From: Epiperipatus broadwayi
Taxonomy: Eukaryota > Onychophora > Udeonychophora > Euonychophora > Peripatidae
Direction of reading: 5' to 3'
Assembly (NCBI GenBank): GCA_028023455.1
Contig: JAQFVV010012668.1
Location: forward strand, 186,001-250,000
DNA: 64,000 bases
Below are positions 61,475 to 64,000 of this stretch, in pieces. The first letter of the stretch is position 1. The number at the start of each line of letters is the position of its first letter. A program made the position numbers and the translations under genes. The notes below the pieces were generated by a model. It was given only the letters and a program-made list of their open reading frames with translations. It was not told where the DNA came from and did not search any database.

Positions 61475-64000
61475 ATGTTTTTTATACATTAATAAAAAAT
61501 ATTAATTGTTTAAGTTTGGATTTGTATAACTTAAATTTGCTTAAGTCCCAGAGTTAACAGATTTTTAAAATTATATTAATACTACTTTGAATTATATATT
61601 GTAATATACAATTGAAAGGCCAGTTTTTATAACTTTTATCTCAAAGACTGTAACAAATAATAAAATATTAAAAAAATAATTTTAAATTTTACAATAAAAA
61701 GTTTATATATCACAATGTTAAGAGAAAAACCCCAGAGTGTTTGACATAATATATGATACAGTAAACAAGACATTTCTGAAGATAAAATTACAAAGCCTGG
61801 CAAAAATGACAGTAAGATTTAGTTTCACTCTTTTATATAAAAATGAAAGTAAATAACAAAAAAGTATACCTGATAAGTAACAAAAGTATATTTTTCATCA
61901 TTATAGTCTAACATATATAAGCTTTATATATAAAATTGAAGTTGGACTTCTTACAATGCTATATAATGCAAGACAATTCATACAAAATTTCAGCATATAC
62001 TATATGGCATTGTAGGAACTTTTTTGGTCAGTGCACAGGTCAGAATCTAATTAGTTAATTTAAAATAATAGCTTTCAAATCAGGACATTTGACAATCATG
62101 TTTTAATAACATTATGAAAAATATATTCATTTTTATTTTTTCAGAAAAAAAACTATTTTATATCATTAATAATGTTTCTTTCACAAAATTAGTCAATAAT
62201 TAATATCATGAAATGATTCAATTTAATTTGCTTTTTTAATCGAAATTTCAAATTTCCTAATACGAATTGTTTTAAATATTTTTCAAGAATGAATGTTGAG
62301 TTAATTGAATAGTAGTCTATATTAATGAACTGATAAAATTGTGATCATCATAGACAGGCTATAGCAATCCAGCATTTTATCTAAAAGTGATGAGTCAGTA
62401 GTATATTTAACTAGAGAATAAAAGTCTTAATTTAGTCTGAGTTAGTGAGTTGGGTATTAATGTGCTAACTATAAAAATAAAATGTTTGTAATACGATGCT
62501 GCATTCATGATAGAAGATGTCATATTCCTATAGTCTCTTCTATGGACTCTATGATCATAATTATTTACCATCATCTATAGTTTAACATTGCTTGCCAGAC
62601 CTTAACATAATTTATTTTAACAACTAAATTTTAAAGCTATATCATAAATATTGAAGAACCCCACATCACTAAGGTGTGAAGTTATTACTTTTTTGTTATA
62701 TTTAGCTTGGCTACTAATAAAGTGTTATAAAGGAGTCTGTAAAGATTGTAATGAAAAGATAAATTTTTCATTGGTTTTATTTAAGTATTTCAATTCTATC
62801 ACCATATCTATTTATTTGATAGTCATTAATTTAGGGGTTTGTGCTTTATGTTTGCCTGCATCTACATGGGTCAATAGCTGCTAAATTTCATGATTAAAAC
62901 ATATGAGTCCTATGATTATGAGTTGTCTTAAAGCTACTGCTGAGACTCTTATAATGGGTAGAGAGTTCAAATGCAGTTGACTCTACTGTTGTTTCAGTAA
63001 AAAATTGCTTAAAACTTCATAAGAAGTCCTTTCATCTTTATGGACTTTAAATGTGATAACTTTATATCATACAGAGATACCATCTAAATGTTCAAACACA
63101 AACATAAACCCTTATATCCATATAATGAACCAATATGCACTAGAACTAGTTCAACATCACAAAGCTCTGTGAACTGTAACTATGATCAAGAGATAAATAA
63201 ATATAACAACTTACTGTAAATAATTTTACTGGGATAATAATTAAAATCCCTAAAACACTAAGCTGTAATAAAATCAAGTCACACAAACAGCCAATTCATG
63301 TAACATATAGCTCAAGAAATAAAGACATTAACACTAAAAATATTTTTAAACAATTATTGAATAAACTAACTGATTAATAATTAAAAATGTTAAAAAATGA
63401 CATGATAATATGATAATTCAAATATATATTTTATCAAAAAAATATATAATTTCATATAGTTAAAATGATTTCTTATTTGATTTTCATTCATTAATTTAAT
63501 TAGCATTTAATTAATTAAGTTATTTTCTGTTAAATAACAAAAATTGAAAACAACTGTTTCATAATCAGAGATAAAAATATTTAAATCACATAAAAAAATC
63601 TTTTGTTAAATTTTGGAGGGAAAATCAAATGAAAAAAAAAACATGTTTCAAAAGAATATCTTAAATGTAATAAAAATTAAGTTCACTAAAAATCCTTTTT
63701 ATAATTCTGAAAAGAAAATCCAAATAAATTTAAAAAAAAAACATTTTCCAATTTTAAAAAAAATACTAAAAAAATTATTAATGTAATATGGACATTAAAG
63801 AAAATACCTTTAACCATAGTTTTATTTATTTTTTAGTTCTTCTTTGACACTTTTTTATTCCAGTCTAATGCAGCAGTTAATTTTCTTCATTTTTGCAGTT
63901 GAATATTTTGAGGTCTTGCAGGCTAAATTTATTCATTTTTCAATCTAATAATTTTCCAGGACTTTATGTTCTTGGGTGAAGGCCATTATTGCTATAGATT
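61475..64000. other. No recognisable gene
   Basis: AT-rich to the window end. No coding relic, RNA gene or shared repeat recognised. Confidence 0.55.

Noticed and set aside
62930-63000. tRNA-like segment with GAGTTCAAATGC
   Set aside because: No cloverleaf, no tail and no duplication; B-box similarity alone is weak.

Overview
This is a very A+T-rich (roughly three quarters by eye) eukaryotic intergenic or intronic window in which I recognise no intact host gene. What can be read is a deep layer of transposable elements: non-LTR retrotransposons (LINEs) with APE-type endonuclease, Penelope-like elements (PLEs) with GIY-YIG endonuclease, a Ty3/Gypsy gag-protease fragment, solo-LTR-like units, tRNA-derived SINEs with target-site duplications (TSDs), a hAT-type MITE and several foldback elements. 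This mixture, the (TA)n microsatellites and the AT bias fit an invertebrate animal. A mollusc is possible, but nothing here fixes the phylum.

Layout. 1-1520: minus-strand LINE (ORF1 esterase-like end, APE endonuclease, start of the linker to RT). 2553-2667: tRNA-like retroposon. 4303-4732: foldback element with a hammerhead ribozyme (family H1). 7660-7889: repeat of family H2, also with a hammerhead. 8480-8798: hAT-type MITE. 14693-15049: foldback MITE with 145-bp arms. 16398-17059: tRNA-Gly SINE and a second H2 copy. 17366-17640: foldback. 19470-25386: plus-strand LINE split by a 2076-bp solo-LTR-like element. 26051-26410: minus-strand LINE 3' piece. 27613-27850: foldback. 28425-33508: three SINEs and a tRNA-like relic. 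37759-38145: H2 foldback around a long (TA)n. 38405-39220: H1 copy joined to a LINE 3' end. 40020-42310: two PLE fragments, one flanked by repeats with a hammerhead-like motif. 43660-44690: Gypsy gag-protease. 48690-49387: PLE GIY-YIG end followed by an H1 copy. 50650-51670: minus-strand PLE RT. 51993-53594: second LTR-like unit. 54660-58250: two PLE copies head to tail. 58388-60206: second copy of the first solo-LTR family. 61269-61470: foldback with a hammerhead-like core.

The most interesting theme is self-cleaving RNA. Two unrelated repeat families carry type-I hammerhead ribozyme motifs that I could fold by hand, with stem II, a 2-3 bp stem III and a two-part stem I. They sit in foldback elements, and one H1 copy lies directly downstream of a PLE GIY-YIG reading frame. 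Hammerheads in the terminal repeats of PLEs are established; the palindromic arrangement here, with ribozyme relics on both strands, deserves a closer look. All protein-coding relics are broken by stops and frameshifts, so the window looks like a graveyard of retroelements. All structural claims come from manual reading and no search was run.
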